A DNA stretch of 49,512 nucleotides from Saprospiraceae bacterium (GCA_020437105.1 JAGQWR010000072.1:1-49512); one strand, 5' to 3'; shown: positions 8,206 through 16,192, counted from the first letter of the stretch. Notes: generated from the letters alone by a model not told the origin. Numbers and translations: made by a program.

Positions 8206-8613
8206 ATGGAAGGAAAAAAACATACCTATAATAAGCGTAGGGCCGCACTCTGGATGATCAGAGCCGTCTTGTTCTTTAGTGTGTTTACCTTTTCAGGATA
8301 CAATGAGCTGTATTCCAACTCCCTGGAAACCACAACTACGGAGCTATTATATTCCGGAAAGTCGGAAGTTTCGCAAAAGGTTTTCACGCCTGTAAAAGCG
8401 ACCGACCAGTTCGCTGCTTCCGAAATTTTAAGCTTTTCTCAAAGCGATTGTCGGATAACTATTACAAATTGCAATCGAAGGATTGAGACTGTATTCAAAA
8501 CAATGACCAGCAATTTCCTTTCGTACAACTGGTCTTTATTTCCATTCAAGCGCATCACAGCTTTTCCGGCATCTGACTCAACCGATGACCTGCCGATTCT
8601 GGTAACAGGGTAA
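8206..8613 (+). CDS. Hypothetical protein with one N-terminal membrane/signal segment, 135 aa
   Basis: I do not recognise this protein. A basic N-terminus (MEGKKHTYNKRRAALWMIR) precedes a hydrophobic segment at about residues 17-33 (AVLFFSVFTFSGY), so it is probably exported or membrane-anchored with the bulk outside the cytoplasm. The rest is soluble, with a cysteine pair in SDCRITITNCNRR. A consensus -7 box (8188-8195) sits just ahead of the ATG, which supports the gene being real. It is transcribed divergently from the TetR operon. A lineage-restricted protein is most likely. Confidence 0.55.
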   Translation: MEGKKHTYNKRRAALWMIRAVLFFSVFTFSGYNELYSNSLETTTTELLYSGKSEVSQKVFTPVKATDQFAASEILSFSQSDCRITITNCNRRIETVFKTMTSNFLSYNWSLFPFKRITAFPASDSTDDLPILVTG

Positions 8614-8677
8614 ATTTTACACCCGCTCCTCTATTCCCTAATAATTTTAAATCGTCCGCTACTCCACGTAGCGCACA

Positions 8678-8685
8678 TAAGTTTG
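8678..8685 (+). promoter_or_regulatory. -7 promoter element for the gene at 8695
   Basis: TAAGTTTG is an exact TAnnTTTG match. Start of transcription is expected at about 8692, three bases before the ATG at 8695, the same near-leaderless arrangement as at 8188-8206. The same octamer occurs ahead of uvrA at 31479. Confidence 0.45.
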
Positions 8686-8694
8686 TGCTTGAAA

Positions 8695-8892
8695 ATGGAA
8701 CGTTTCAAAAAACTGATGCGTCTGCTGCTATTGGTCATTCTAATTGTATTAGCCAGTCTCGGAATCGGAATAGCCGGAGGCATTCCGATCCCGACCTCAA
8801 AAAAGAGCCAGCAGCCTATCGAAATCAATGCTGAATTAATAGATAAAAAGAAGGAAAAAACAAGTGTAAAGGAACAAGAAGTTAAACCATAA
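8695..8892 (+). CDS. Small single-span membrane protein, 65 aa
   Basis: The ATG at 8695 (MERFKKLMRLLLL) is chosen over the upstream in-frame TTG because it follows a -7 box and gives a basic start before the membrane helix. Residues 9-26 are strongly hydrophobic, followed by GGIPIPTSKKS and a charged tail (KKKEKTSVKEQEVKP). Short proteins with this layout, a TM helix then a GG-x-P-I-P motif, occur in many Bacteroidota as uncharacterised proteins. The gene converges with the outer-membrane barrel gene, with 5 bases between the ends. Confidence 0.6.
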   Translation: MERFKKLMRLLLLVILIVLASLGIGIAGGIPIPTSKKSQQPIEINAELIDKKKEKTSVKEQEVKP

Positions 8893-8897
8893 TGTGT

Positions 8898-11327
8898 CTA
8901 TTCTTCTCCACCGCCTTCGCCTTTAAACAAGTCTGTTTCCCGTTTTTTACGATTCAGCCGGTAATTAAAAGTGAGCAAAAACTGACGCGACCGCCATTGA
9001 AAGGTCTGCTCCCGATAAAAGTTTTCGACATCGGTGATATTATTCCAGCGGCGCGTATTAAACAAATCGCGTACACTGAATATCAGGGTGCCATTACCCT
9101 TTAAAATATCGCGGGTAACACCGGCATCCAGGGTATAACGAGCCAGATCCTTACCCTGCGTATTCCGGGTAGGTGCCCGATAATCAAAGGCCATCTGCAA
9201 ACCCACTTCGCCCGGCAGTTTAAAGTTTGCATTCCACCGCCCGGACCAGGTGTAGGCATCCGCCGAAAGGTCTTGCCCCTCATAATTTCCTGCTGTGATT
9301 GCCCGGTAGAAATTGAAGTTGACATTATTTCGCCACCAGGGGAAAAAATCATAAGAAACATTTCCTTCCAGGCCAAAGGCATGCTGCGTAGCTAAGTTAA
9401 TCGGCAGACGAAGACTTCCACCGTCTTCTGTCGGAATTAAAATACGCTCGATTATATCCGTACGGTACCTATAATACAAACTGGTTAAAAAAGAACCGCG
9501 ATCAAAAAAGTGTAAATAACCGGTCTCAAAGGACTGCGTAAACTCCGGATTCAAATCGGGATTTCCGGCAAAAATATTCCGGTTGTCACCAAAGGAATAA
9601 AAGGGCAATAAATGCCGAAAACGCGGACGATTAATCCGGCGGCTATAACTTAATTGAAGTTGATTCGCTTCGTCTAATTCATATGTCAAATGTACACTTG
9701 GGAAAAAATTCAAATATTCACGCGGGTTGACCTCCTTTGTTTTTACCAGTTCGGTTGTAATGTCTGAATATTCAGCACGCACCCCCAACTGATAGGAAAA
9801 AGCGCCCAAATCACTTCCAAATATTAAATACGTAGCCAGGATGTTTTCCGTATAAATCATATAATTATCCAAACCCGGATATACATTCCAGTCCCCTAAA
9901 CTATTCTGTTCTTCAACCAGAAATTCATTATCAATCCGGCGGCTTGAAAAACGGGCGCCCATTTCAGCAATACTGTTTTCCCAAAGTGGATGTGCGTAAT
10001 CCGTTTGGAAAAAATAATTCACTTCATCCTCTGTATTCGAAGAACGCTGGTTTAGCACCGTCTCCGTCGTATCGCTCGTCTGTACATAATCCGATAATTC
10101 GGTATCATCGGTCAGTATATATTTAAAATCCACCGTCCAGAGCCGATCTTCGTCTTCAAAGGTTTTTCGATAATTAAGCGCCCCTTCAAAATCATAGGAC
10201 CTTTCCATTTCATCGGTCAGACGATCGGTCAATTGCAGCACTTCTCCCGCTTCATTCAAATCACGATATATATATTTTGTATCATTCTGCCCATCCGAAA
10301 TTTTTAATAAAACAGAGGTTGTCAAAGTATTCCGATCATTAAGAAAGAAATCTGTCCCCAATTGGATATTGCCATTTAAACCAGCACGGGAGCGGGTCTG
10401 CTCACTATCAAAAATCAACACTTCACCATCCTGCTCGGCACGTTGATAGGTGGTTCCGCCCCCCGGACTATCCCGATAATTAATGCCAAAATTTGAAAAG
10501 AAATTGACCGACTTGCGTCGAAAATTTAATCCGTAATTCGCTCCAAAATTCTCCGGCCAGCCAGTCGTCAATCCGAAAGAGCCGTTAAAGCCTTTTCGCT
10601 TGTCCTTTTTCAAAATAATATTGATAATCCCCACTTCGCCTTCCGCTTCATAGCGCGCAGAAGGGTTTGTCACCACCTCCACACTTTCTATCATATCGCT
10701 GGGAATCTGCCGTAAGGCATCTGCACCACCTAATAATCCACTGGGTTTTCCATCAATCAAAATACGTACACCTTCACTTCCCCGGAGACTTACATTCCCT
10801 TCAATGTCAACCTGAATAGAGGGCAGGTTATCCAATACATCCGAAGCGGAGCCACCCGTATTACTTACATCTTTCCCAATATTATATACCCGTTTGTCAA
10901 GCTTCAATTCCATCTGTGTGCGCTCACCCACTACTTCCACTTCATCTAACAATGTGGTTGCTTCAGAAAGCGTGATAATACCTAAATCCCGTTCTTTTTC
11001 GCCATCGAGCAATTCAATCCCAGGCACAATTTGCTCCTGGTATCCAATAAAATTAAAGGCCAGGAAATAAGCACCTGCCTGTAGCTCTATTTCAAATCGG
11101 CCATCAACATCACTGATCACTCCGGTAAGTAGCAAACTATCCATTTCCCGAAAAACAGAAATGGCCACAAACTCCAGCGGCTCGCCACTAAACTGATCCT
11201 GCACCTCCCCCCTCAGCATAACATCTCTGTTTTCCTGAACACTCGTGCCCTGACCAAATGCCAGGATGGCTGAAAAGGCAAAAATGAGCGTGGGTAAATA
11301 TTTAAAAAACCGTAGTGAAATATTCAT
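8898..11327 (-). CDS. TonB-dependent outer-membrane beta-barrel protein (OMP_b-brl family)
   Basis: This is a predicted outer-membrane transporter or receptor. From the ATG at 11327 (MNISLRFFKYLP) it has a signal peptide ending near AFGQG. A carboxypeptidase-regulatory-like domain follows (VMLRGEVQDQFSGEPLEFVAISV, with FEIELQAGAYFLAFNFIGYQ), then a plug domain (SDVLDNLPSIQVDIEGNVSLRGSEGVRILIDGKPS and DMIESVEVVTNPSARYEAEG) and a long barrel with many aromatic strands. The end NYRLNRKKRETDLFKGEGGGEE extends past the last strand. Length of about 809 residues is normal for the family. No SusD-like partner lies nearby, so it is not a classic polysaccharide locus. The open frame extends to 11360, but that adds a poor N-terminus. 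Confidence 0.92.
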   Translation of the reverse strand: MNISLRFFKYLPTLIFAFSAILAFGQGTSVQENRDVMLRGEVQDQFSGEPLEFVAISVFREMDSLLLTGVISDVDGRFEIELQAGAYFLAFNFIGYQEQIVPGIELLDGEKERDLGIITLSEATTLLDEVEVVGERTQMELKLDKRVYNIGKDVSNTGGSASDVLDNLPSIQVDIEGNVSLRGSEGVRILIDGKPSGLLGGADALRQIPSDMIESVEVVTNPSARYEAEGEVGIINIILKKDKRKGFNGSFGLTTGWPENFGANYGLNFRRKSVNFFSNFGINYRDSPGGGTTYQRAEQDGEVLIFDSEQTRSRAGLNGNIQLGTDFFLNDRNTLTTSVLLKISDGQNDTKYIYRDLNEAGEVLQLTDRLTDEMERSYDFEGALNYRKTFEDEDRLWTVDFKYILTDDTELSDYVQTSDTTETVLNQRSSNTEDEVNYFFQTDYAHPLWENSIAEMGARFSSRRIDNEFLVEEQNSLGDWNVYPGLDNYMIYTENILATYLIFGSDLGAFSYQLGVRAEYSDITTELVKTKEVNPREYLNFFPSVHLTYELDEANQLQLSYSRRINRPRFRHLLPFYSFGDNRNIFAGNPDLNPEFTQSFETGYLHFFDRGSFLTSLYYRYRTDIIERILIPTEDGGSLRLPINLATQHAFGLEGNVSYDFFPWWRNNVNFNFYRAITAGNYEGQDLSADAYTWSGRWNANFKLPGEVGLQMAFDYRAPTRNTQGKDLARYTLDAGVTRDILKGNGTLIFSVRDLFNTRRWNNITDVENFYREQTFQWRSRQFLLTFNYRLNRKKRETDLFKGEGGGEE

Positions 11328-11596
11328 TAGTATTAAAATTAATTTGCAAAGATCGCTCAATCGCCCCCGATAAATCGTTGATTTTCTCTAATTAACGGCA
11401 TCTTAACAATTACCTGACGGGTAGGTTTCATTCCCAGAAAATGCAAAAAGGTAAAATTGGAGCAACCTCTGATTAAAATAGTGCCAGTTGGAGTCATTTG
11501 GCCGGGCTTTAACTGATCAAAGCAGACAAAGCAGCAAAACGTGTTTAACTAATCAAACTATCTTCCCTACTTTGGTCTGGTTAATAGTTAAGCGAT

Positions 11597-13924
11597 ATGA
11601 AAAAAATAGCTATCTGCCTCATCCTGAGTGCGCTAAGCTGCCTTTCGGCGAAAGCCCAGCCCAGCCCATGCAACGACCCGGCTATCATGACACCGACTTG
11701 TCAGGAAGCCTGTATTATATGTGATATCGATGGTTTTACGGGTATAAATGACAGTCCCGTACAAGGCGTAGCTCCTCCGGGCTTCTGCACATTCGGCGTA
11801 CAAAATATTACCTGGATTGCATTTTTGGCCGGATCGGTAAACCTGATTCTGGAAGTAGAGGTAAGCAATTGTCAAAATGGTATCGGACTCCAAATAGGAA
11901 TTTATGAAAGCCTCGATTGCCAAAATTTCAATCTGGTTTCCAACTGCGAAAACAGCATCCCCGAAAATACTACGGCGACCTTCATCATGAATCAAGATCT
12001 AATCGTGGGCCAGTATTATTATTTCGTTATGGATGGCGATTTGGGCGATATCTGCAATTATACAGTTACAGTTGTCGAGGGCACCACGCTTGTACCGCCC
12101 CTCCCCTCTTCCGGACAAATTAGCGGCCCGGCAGTTGTTTGTCCCGGGCTTTCGCCGAATTATAGCACAAGCGGCCAGGAAGGTGCCACCATATACGACT
12201 GGACCCTCAACGGCAACCTGATCGGTTCCGGTCTGGATGTGGATGTTGACTGGAACGCAGAAGGAAGCTACCAGCTTTGTGTGACGGCTGCCAACGTATG
12301 CGATGAAGCACCACCGACTTGTCAAACAATTGTGGTCGCTTCCATTCCGCCCACCATTTTCAACGAATCAATCTGCGAAGGCGACTGTTTTGAGGTGGCG
12401 GATACCCTCCTCTGCGATGCCGGCAATTATCAATTCGATTACCTCACCAGTGTTGGCTGCGACAGCATTGTGCTGGTCGATCTGGTCTATTATCCGGTGG
12501 TACAAACCGATGTGGACATCAATATTTGTGATGGCGATACCGTGTTTATTGGCGGCAATCCCTATTTCCAAACGGGTTCCTACGAGGAAATTCTCACTAC
12601 CTACCTGGGCTGCGACAGCACCGTTACACTGGAGCTAACCACTGTTATTTGTGAAATCACCGGCGACATTGAAAGTACTTCCACCCAATGTTTTGGGGAG
12701 AGCTCCGGATCGATCAATTTCTCGGTGATTGATGGCACACCACCTTTCACTTTTGAATGGGAACAATTAGGCGGTTCTCCTTCCGGGAATGGCGTGCTCA
12801 ACAATATCAATGAGGTCGTTGAAATTCCGGATTTACCACTCGGATCCTATATTATTACCATCACAGATTTATTTGGCAACGATGTTATTTTGCTTACGGA
12901 CGTTACTCAACCGCCTCTATTACAGTCGAATGCGACTTTTTCCAACTATAATGGCTATCCGATTTCCTGCAATGGAGCGGCAGATGGGTTTATAGCTGTT
13001 CAGCCTTTCGGCGGCATTCCGCCCTACTCCTATTTGTGGTCAACGGACGGCACAGATTCACTGGTTCAGAATATTGGCGAAGGCTTTTATAGTGTGACGA
13101 TCACTGATTTTGTGGGCTGTCAAAAAGTACTCGCCTACCAGTTTTTTGATCCGCCTCCACTGGTCCTTGCGGCTACTTTTTACGATCCCGGTTGTGATGG
13201 CTTTGATACAGGTTCCATTTTGGTAGATACGGCTTATGGCGGGGTCAAACCCTATTTATTCGACATTGGCCAGGGCGGACCAAAAGATCTGACCATTTTC
13301 GAAAATCTGTTTCCCGGCAGCTACACGCTTACGCTCACAGATGCCAACGGGTGTACAACAGATACCACGGCCATACTGGCCACGCCGCAGATTCCGACGA
13401 TCACCACCAACTCTCCGATCGATATTGAATTGGGCGAAACGGCCAACATGCAACTCCTGCTCAATCTGGTCCCCGACTCTATCGCCTGGAATCCCATTCC
13501 GGGACTTGATTGCTACGATTGCGAAACACCATCTGTGATGCCAATTGAAGACACCTTCTACCCGGTTACTGTCTGGTCTGAACAGGGCTGCATAGACATG
13601 GATACCGTGCTCGTGCGTGTCACCGTAATCAGAAACATTTACATCCCCAATATCTTCAGCCCTGATTACGACGGTATCAATGATGTGTTCTACATTTTTG
13701 GCGGTCCGGAAGTTGCGCAGATCCGAAACTTCCAGATATACGACCGCTGGGGCGAACAGGTATTCCGGGCCGGAAACATCCAACCTAATGATCCTGCAAA
13801 AGGCTGGAATGGTACTTTCCGCGGGGAGCCTGCCCCTTCCGGGGTTTACGCCTGGTACGCCGAGATCGAGTTTATCGACGGTGTAGTTGGTAATTATGAG
13901 GGCGATGTGGTGATTGTACGTTGA
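11597..13924 (+). CDS. SprB-repeat protein with gliding-motility C-terminal domain (T9SS substrate)
   Basis: This 775-residue secreted protein begins with a signal peptide (KKIAICLILSALSCLSAKAQ). It continues with an N-terminal Cys-rich domain, a PKD/Ig-like domain (about 180-250, GPAVVCPGLSPNYSTSG...), and short Cys units. At least three SprB-like repeats follow (CFGESSGSINFSVIDGTPPF, CNGAADGFIAVQPFGGIPPY and a third starting GCDGFDTGSILVD). The C-terminus, from YIPNIFSPDYDGINDVFYI to the end, is the gliding-motility-associated domain that acts as a type-B T9SS sorting signal. Such proteins are carried to the cell surface and work as adhesins or matrix proteins. It converges on the lipoprotein gene at 13952. 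A consensus promoter was not recognised. Confidence 0.9.
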   Translation: MKKIAICLILSALSCLSAKAQPSPCNDPAIMTPTCQEACIICDIDGFTGINDSPVQGVAPPGFCTFGVQNITWIAFLAGSVNLILEVEVSNCQNGIGLQIGIYESLDCQNFNLVSNCENSIPENTTATFIMNQDLIVGQYYYFVMDGDLGDICNYTVTVVEGTTLVPPLPSSGQISGPAVVCPGLSPNYSTSGQEGATIYDWTLNGNLIGSGLDVDVDWNAEGSYQLCVTAANVCDEAPPTCQTIVVASIPPTIFNESICEGDCFEVADTLLCDAGNYQFDYLTSVGCDSIVLVDLVYYPVVQTDVDINICDGDTVFIGGNPYFQTGSYEEILTTYLGCDSTVTLELTTVICEITGDIESTSTQCFGESSGSINFSVIDGTPPFTFEWEQLGGSPSGNGVLNNINEVVEIPDLPLGSYIITITDLFGNDVILLTDVTQPPLLQSNATFSNYNGYPISCNGAADGFIAVQPFGGIPPYSYLWSTDGTDSLVQNIGEGFYSVTITDFVGCQKVLAYQFFDPPPLVLAATFYDPGCDGFDTGSILVDTAYGGVKPYLFDIGQGGPKDLTIFENLFPGSYTLTLTDANGCTTDTTAILATPQIPTITTNSPIDIELGETANMQLLLNLVPDSIAWNPIPGLDCYDCETPSVMPIEDTFYPVTVWSEQGCIDMDTVLVRVTVIRNIYIPNIFSPDYDGINDVFYIFGGPEVAQIRNFQIYDRWGEQVFRAGNIQPNDPAKGWNGTFRGEPAPSGVYAWYAEIEFIDGVVGNYEGDVVIVR

Positions 13925-13951
13925 TAATAACTGGTTGATTGTTGAAGTTGT

Positions 13952-14725
13952 TTAAAAACAGTAATATTCAAACTGGTAGGTTCGCCCGTTTGGGTCGCCT
14001 GCGAGCGTTTGAAAATCCAGTACATTAAACTCCAACTCACTAAAAGTATGGCTACTGGATTCTTGTCCATCGCTGGTAAAATCCGTCCCCGAAAGTACCG
14101 TATTATTGAAGTGAAAAAACGGTTGTCCGATAGCGATACCATAGGCGAAAGCCAGGTGGTGATCCAGGTTTTCAAATAAGCCTTTATCGGCTCCAAAGGT
14201 AAACTCCCGATAGTCCTGAAAGGTCGGATCTGACCAACGCAGCACATTGCCATTTGCATCAAAATCGTAATCCAACTCCGTGTCACCACCGAGTCCGGTG
14301 CGCATCAACTTGTCAACAAATCCATCTCCACCATAAACCGGTGTAAAAACATAGCGTTCTTCTACGTTAGGCTCCTCCCCCCAGTTTTCTTTGATCTCTA
14401 AAATCAGATCGCCAGAATAGCTAAACAGGAAACGAACCTGTGGATTCAGGTTACTGCCGGGCAGGGTCGCCTCCGTTAGGCGGCCTGAACCGTCGTACGT
14501 GAATTCATATGTCTGCAAACCCGCTTCGCTAATCCGTCCGTTGGCATCATAATCAACATCAAAAACACCAAAGGAAGTAGTCTCGTCAATTTTGGTGTTT
14601 ACGCCAATCAGTCTGCACGCATCGGGGGTATTGTCAATCGGTGGGGCACCCTCATCTTTCACACAGGAAACAAGCCACACAGAAAAAGAAAAAAGCAGTA
14701 ATGTATTCTTTAAAGTAGTCATCAT
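13952..14725 (-). CDS. Lipoprotein with YD-type repeats
   Basis: Translation most likely begins at ATG 14725 or 14722; the upstream TTG at 14728 is less likely. The signal LLLFSFSVWLVSC ends in a lipobox. The mature part has tandem strands of the YD/RHS style (FDVDYDANGRISEAG, YEFTYDGSGRLTEATL, LDYDFDANGNVLRW), as in many Bacteroidota surface lipoproteins that fold as a beta-sheet. No catalytic signature was seen. The 3' end is 27 bases from that of the convergent SprB-repeat gene. Function is unknown. Confidence 0.75.
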   Translation of the reverse strand: MMTTLKNTLLLFSFSVWLVSCVKDEGAPPIDNTPDACRLIGVNTKIDETTSFGVFDVDYDANGRISEAGLQTYEFTYDGSGRLTEATLPGSNLNPQVRFLFSYSGDLILEIKENWGEEPNVEERYVFTPVYGGDGFVDKLMRTGLGGDTELDYDFDANGNVLRWSDPTFQDYREFTFGADKGLFENLDHHLAFAYGIAIGQPFFHFNNTVLSGTDFTSDGQESSSHTFSELEFNVLDFQTLAGDPNGRTYQFEYYCF

Positions 14726-14833
14726 CAATTGTTTGGTTACTCAAAAATTTTGGGGCACAAAGATAGGCACCCTGATCAAAATCTCACTTCTCGGTGCTTT
14801 TAAGCCAGGTATCAGACAAAAACAGTTTAGTTG

Positions 14834-14876
14834 AGAGATTATAGATTAGAGATTAGAGATTAGAGATTAGAGATTA
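14834..14876. repeat. Tandem 7-mer array (AGAGATT)
   Basis: About five to six consecutive copies of a 7-base unit, AGATTAG in any phase, with one slight variant at the left end. A typical slippage-prone simple repeat in non-coding DNA, with no adjacent gene whose expression it would obviously tune. Confidence 0.85.
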
Positions 14877-14911
14877 TCCTGTGACTGAGTTATGCCGCTA
14901 ACGCTAGAGTC

Positions 14912-14976
14912 TTGTACTTTTTTTTGCGAACCGGGCCTTCACGCTTCAAACGCGTTAAACCTTCGCGAAGCGAACA
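14912..14976 (+). repeat. Dispersed repeat unit, copy A
   Basis: Contains TTGTACTTTTTTTTGCGA, CGCTTCAAACGCGTTAAAC and CCTTCGCGAAGCGAAC. Related copies are at 15629-15711, 26765-26800 (inverted) and 27414-27475. The end TTCGCGAAGCGAA is partly palindromic. Confidence 0.75.
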
Positions 14977-15423
14977 TTGCCTCACCCCCAAATGCCGGAA
15001 ATTTCAAGCTACAATGGAATAGTTATCAAATTTGTTTTTTTGGCATTTGAGCTACAAAGAATTCTAATTTGTATTTACCTCGTTCCAAATTTGATTCTAA
15101 ATCCTACATCTTGATTAGAAGTCAATCTTTGCTCCAGCGGAGCAACATCTTTGTAGCATATTCTTATTTGCAGGTCATCATAGCTCCGTAGGTGCGGCAC
15201 CTTAATATTTTTGGTGTCACCCCGATGGGGTTTGATATTTGTCGCGGTTTTTTGGCTACAAAGATTTATCTCCTACGGAGATGAGGTTTTGCATCTCAAA
15301 AAAGGATGGGTATTTTCATTTGTATTTACTTCGTTCCTCAAGATGGACGTATTTAGAAAATAAAGAAAAGGTCGGCCTCCGGCAGTTATCGTTTTTCCAC
15401 TTTTGGCGTCAAAAGTGGAGCAA

Positions 15424-15462
15424 CCTGCCTGCCCGGCAAGTATGCCAGACTTGGCAGGCAGG
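15424..15462. repeat. Long inverted repeat (stem-loop)
   Basis: Arms CCTGCCTGCC (15424-15433) and GGCAGGCAGG (15453-15462) are perfectly complementary. An inner pair CAAGT/ACTTG extends the hairpin. No T-tract follows, so it is not a terminator. It may be a REP-like mobile palindrome. Confidence 0.7.
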
Positions 15463-15628
15463 AACCGCCGGCTGGTGATGCTTCGGCTAAAAAGTACAAG
15501 CCTTCCGCTGCACCAGCAAAACTCGCCCTTTTGCTTCATTGCTTTTATGACCTTTTTTGATATCTGATCATCTGGCTTCGATTACCAAGCACGCAGGCTC
15601 AAACAGTTGCTGCCGCGGCCGCTACAGG

Positions 15629-15711
15629 CTCGTACTTTTTTTTGCGATCCGAGCCCTCCCGCTTCAAACGTTTTAAACGCTTCAAACGCGTTAAACCTTC
15701 GCGCAGCGAAC
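15629..15711 (+). repeat. Dispersed repeat unit, copy B
   Basis: Same unit as 14912-14976: it begins CTCGTACTTTTTTTTGCGA and ends GCGTTAAACCTTCGCGCAGC. The internal GCTTCAAACG motif is duplicated, making this copy longer. Confidence 0.75.
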
Positions 15712-15839
15712 ATCACTTATTCAGAGGATCATTAAAAAAATAAAAAACATACCCCAATATTCCTTCCTGTAAATCAACAACTTACAATCCTAAAACACCT
15801 TTTTAAAAAGACCTTTACAAAAAAAATAATTCAAAGCGC

Positions 15840-15871
15840 TTGACTTTCTGCTCCTTTCTACCGTAAACTTG
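15840..15871 (+). promoter_or_regulatory. Promoter of the metY leader/operon
   Basis: A TTGAC at 15840-15844 serves as the -33 element. After a 21-base spacer comes TAAACTTG at 15864-15871, one mismatch from TAnnTTTG. The geometry matches the ilv promoter at 19815-19845. Transcription should begin near 15878, about 12 bases before the first leader ATG at 15890. Confidence 0.65.
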
Positions 15872-15889
15872 CACCATCAATTATTTACA

Positions 15890-15952
15890 ATGAAGATTCA
15901 AAACTGTCATATGAAATCCATGATGTGTTGCCCAGGCAACAGCGGGATTTGA
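15890..15952 (+). CDS. Met/Cys leader peptide 1 (20 aa), attenuator sensor
   Basis: A 20-codon reading frame starts about 12 bases into the predicted transcript. Its peptide contains CHMKSMMCCPGN, with four Met (counting the start) and three Cys, and a Met-Met-Cys-Cys run at 15920-15931. It ends with TGA at 15950-15952. The bases AGCGGG (15941-15946) inside its last codons copy the 3' arm of the terminator at 15984-16009 and can pair with that terminator's 5' arm (CCCGCT, 15985-15990). Ribosome pausing at Met/Cys codons should favour this antiterminator. Normal translation to the stop should cover it and let the terminator form. The peptide itself probably has no other job. Confidence 0.75.
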   Translation: MKIQNCHMKSMMCCPGNSGI

Positions 15953-15983
15953 TTGCAGTTTTTTAAATAAAATATCTAATCAA

Positions 15984-16020
15984 CCCCGCTTTGAAATTTC
16001 AAAGCGGGGTTTTCTTTTTT
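15984..16020 (+). terminator. Attenuator terminator 1 (metY leader)
   Basis: Perfect hairpin CCCCGCTTTG (15984-15993), loop, CAAAGCGGGG (16000-16009), extended outward by AA/TT pairs and followed by TTTTCTTTTTT. It stands 31 bases after the stop of leader peptide 1 and before leader peptide 2, so it is inside the leader rather than at a gene end. Confidence 0.88.
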
Positions 16021-16024
16021 GACT

Positions 16025-16132
16025 ATGCACCAACTGGCAACTAATCGGATGAACAAGCAAATGCACATGATAAACATGATGTGTTGCTGCATGCCTGTAC
16101 CCCTATGCCAGAGGAAAAAGAAAGCCTTTTAA
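16025..16132 (+). CDS. Met/Cys leader peptide 2 (35 aa), attenuator sensor
   Basis: A 35-codon frame starts 4 bases after the T-tract of terminator 1; an internal ATG at 16049 would also serve as start. Seven of 35 residues are Met and four are Cys. They cluster in MNKQMHMINMMCCCM, encoded up to 16093. The 12 bases ATGATGTGTTGC at 16076-16087 are identical to 15920-15931 in leader 1. Downstream, GCCAGAGG (16107-16114) within the frame is identical to the 3' arm of the next terminator (16173-16180) and can pair with its 5' arm (CCTTTGGC, 16161-16168). This is classical ribosome-controlled attenuation read straight from the sequence. Confidence 0.8.
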   Translation: MHQLATNRMNKQMHMINMMCCCMPVPLCQRKKKAF

Positions 16133-16156
16133 ATCAATATAACAGCTTTTCTTTTA

Positions 16157-16192
16157 AGCCCCTTTGGCCATCGCCAGAGGGGCTTTTTTTTT
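16157..16192 (+). terminator. Attenuator terminator 2 (metY leader)
   Basis: Hairpin AGCCCCTTTGGC (16157-16168), loop CATC, GCCAGAGGGGCT (16173-16184), 12 pairs with one G-U, followed by a run of nine T. It ends 23 bases before the metY ATG. It competes with the antiterminator formed by 16107-16114. Confidence 0.88.

Larger units (their letters stand above)
14726..15863. repeat. Repeat-rich intergenic region
   Basis: No credible gene was found in this 1.1 kb. It contains a tandem AGAGATT array (14834-14876) and two copies of a unit ending AAACGCGTTAAACCTTCGCG (14912-14976 and 15629-15711). It also has compact palindromes (15131-15143, 15191-15201, 15219-15231, 15268-15282) and a long stem-loop with arms CCTGCCTGCC/GGCAGGCAGG (15424-15462). 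Two GCTACAAAG...TTGTATTTAC segments (about 15047-15085 and 15254-15340) look like copies of one module. An open frame at 15239-15478 crosses these repeats and is not believed. Confidence 0.75.

Noticed and set aside
11488..11724. Frame overlapping the start of the SprB-repeat gene
   Set aside because: It is out of frame with a strong gene start at 11597 that has a proper signal peptide, and it has no recognisable domain.
15239..15478. Open frame of 79 codons on the plus strand (and 15273-15539 on the minus strand)
   Set aside because: It crosses several palindromic repeats and a long stem-loop, has no promoter or domain, and its composition is unlike neighbouring genes.
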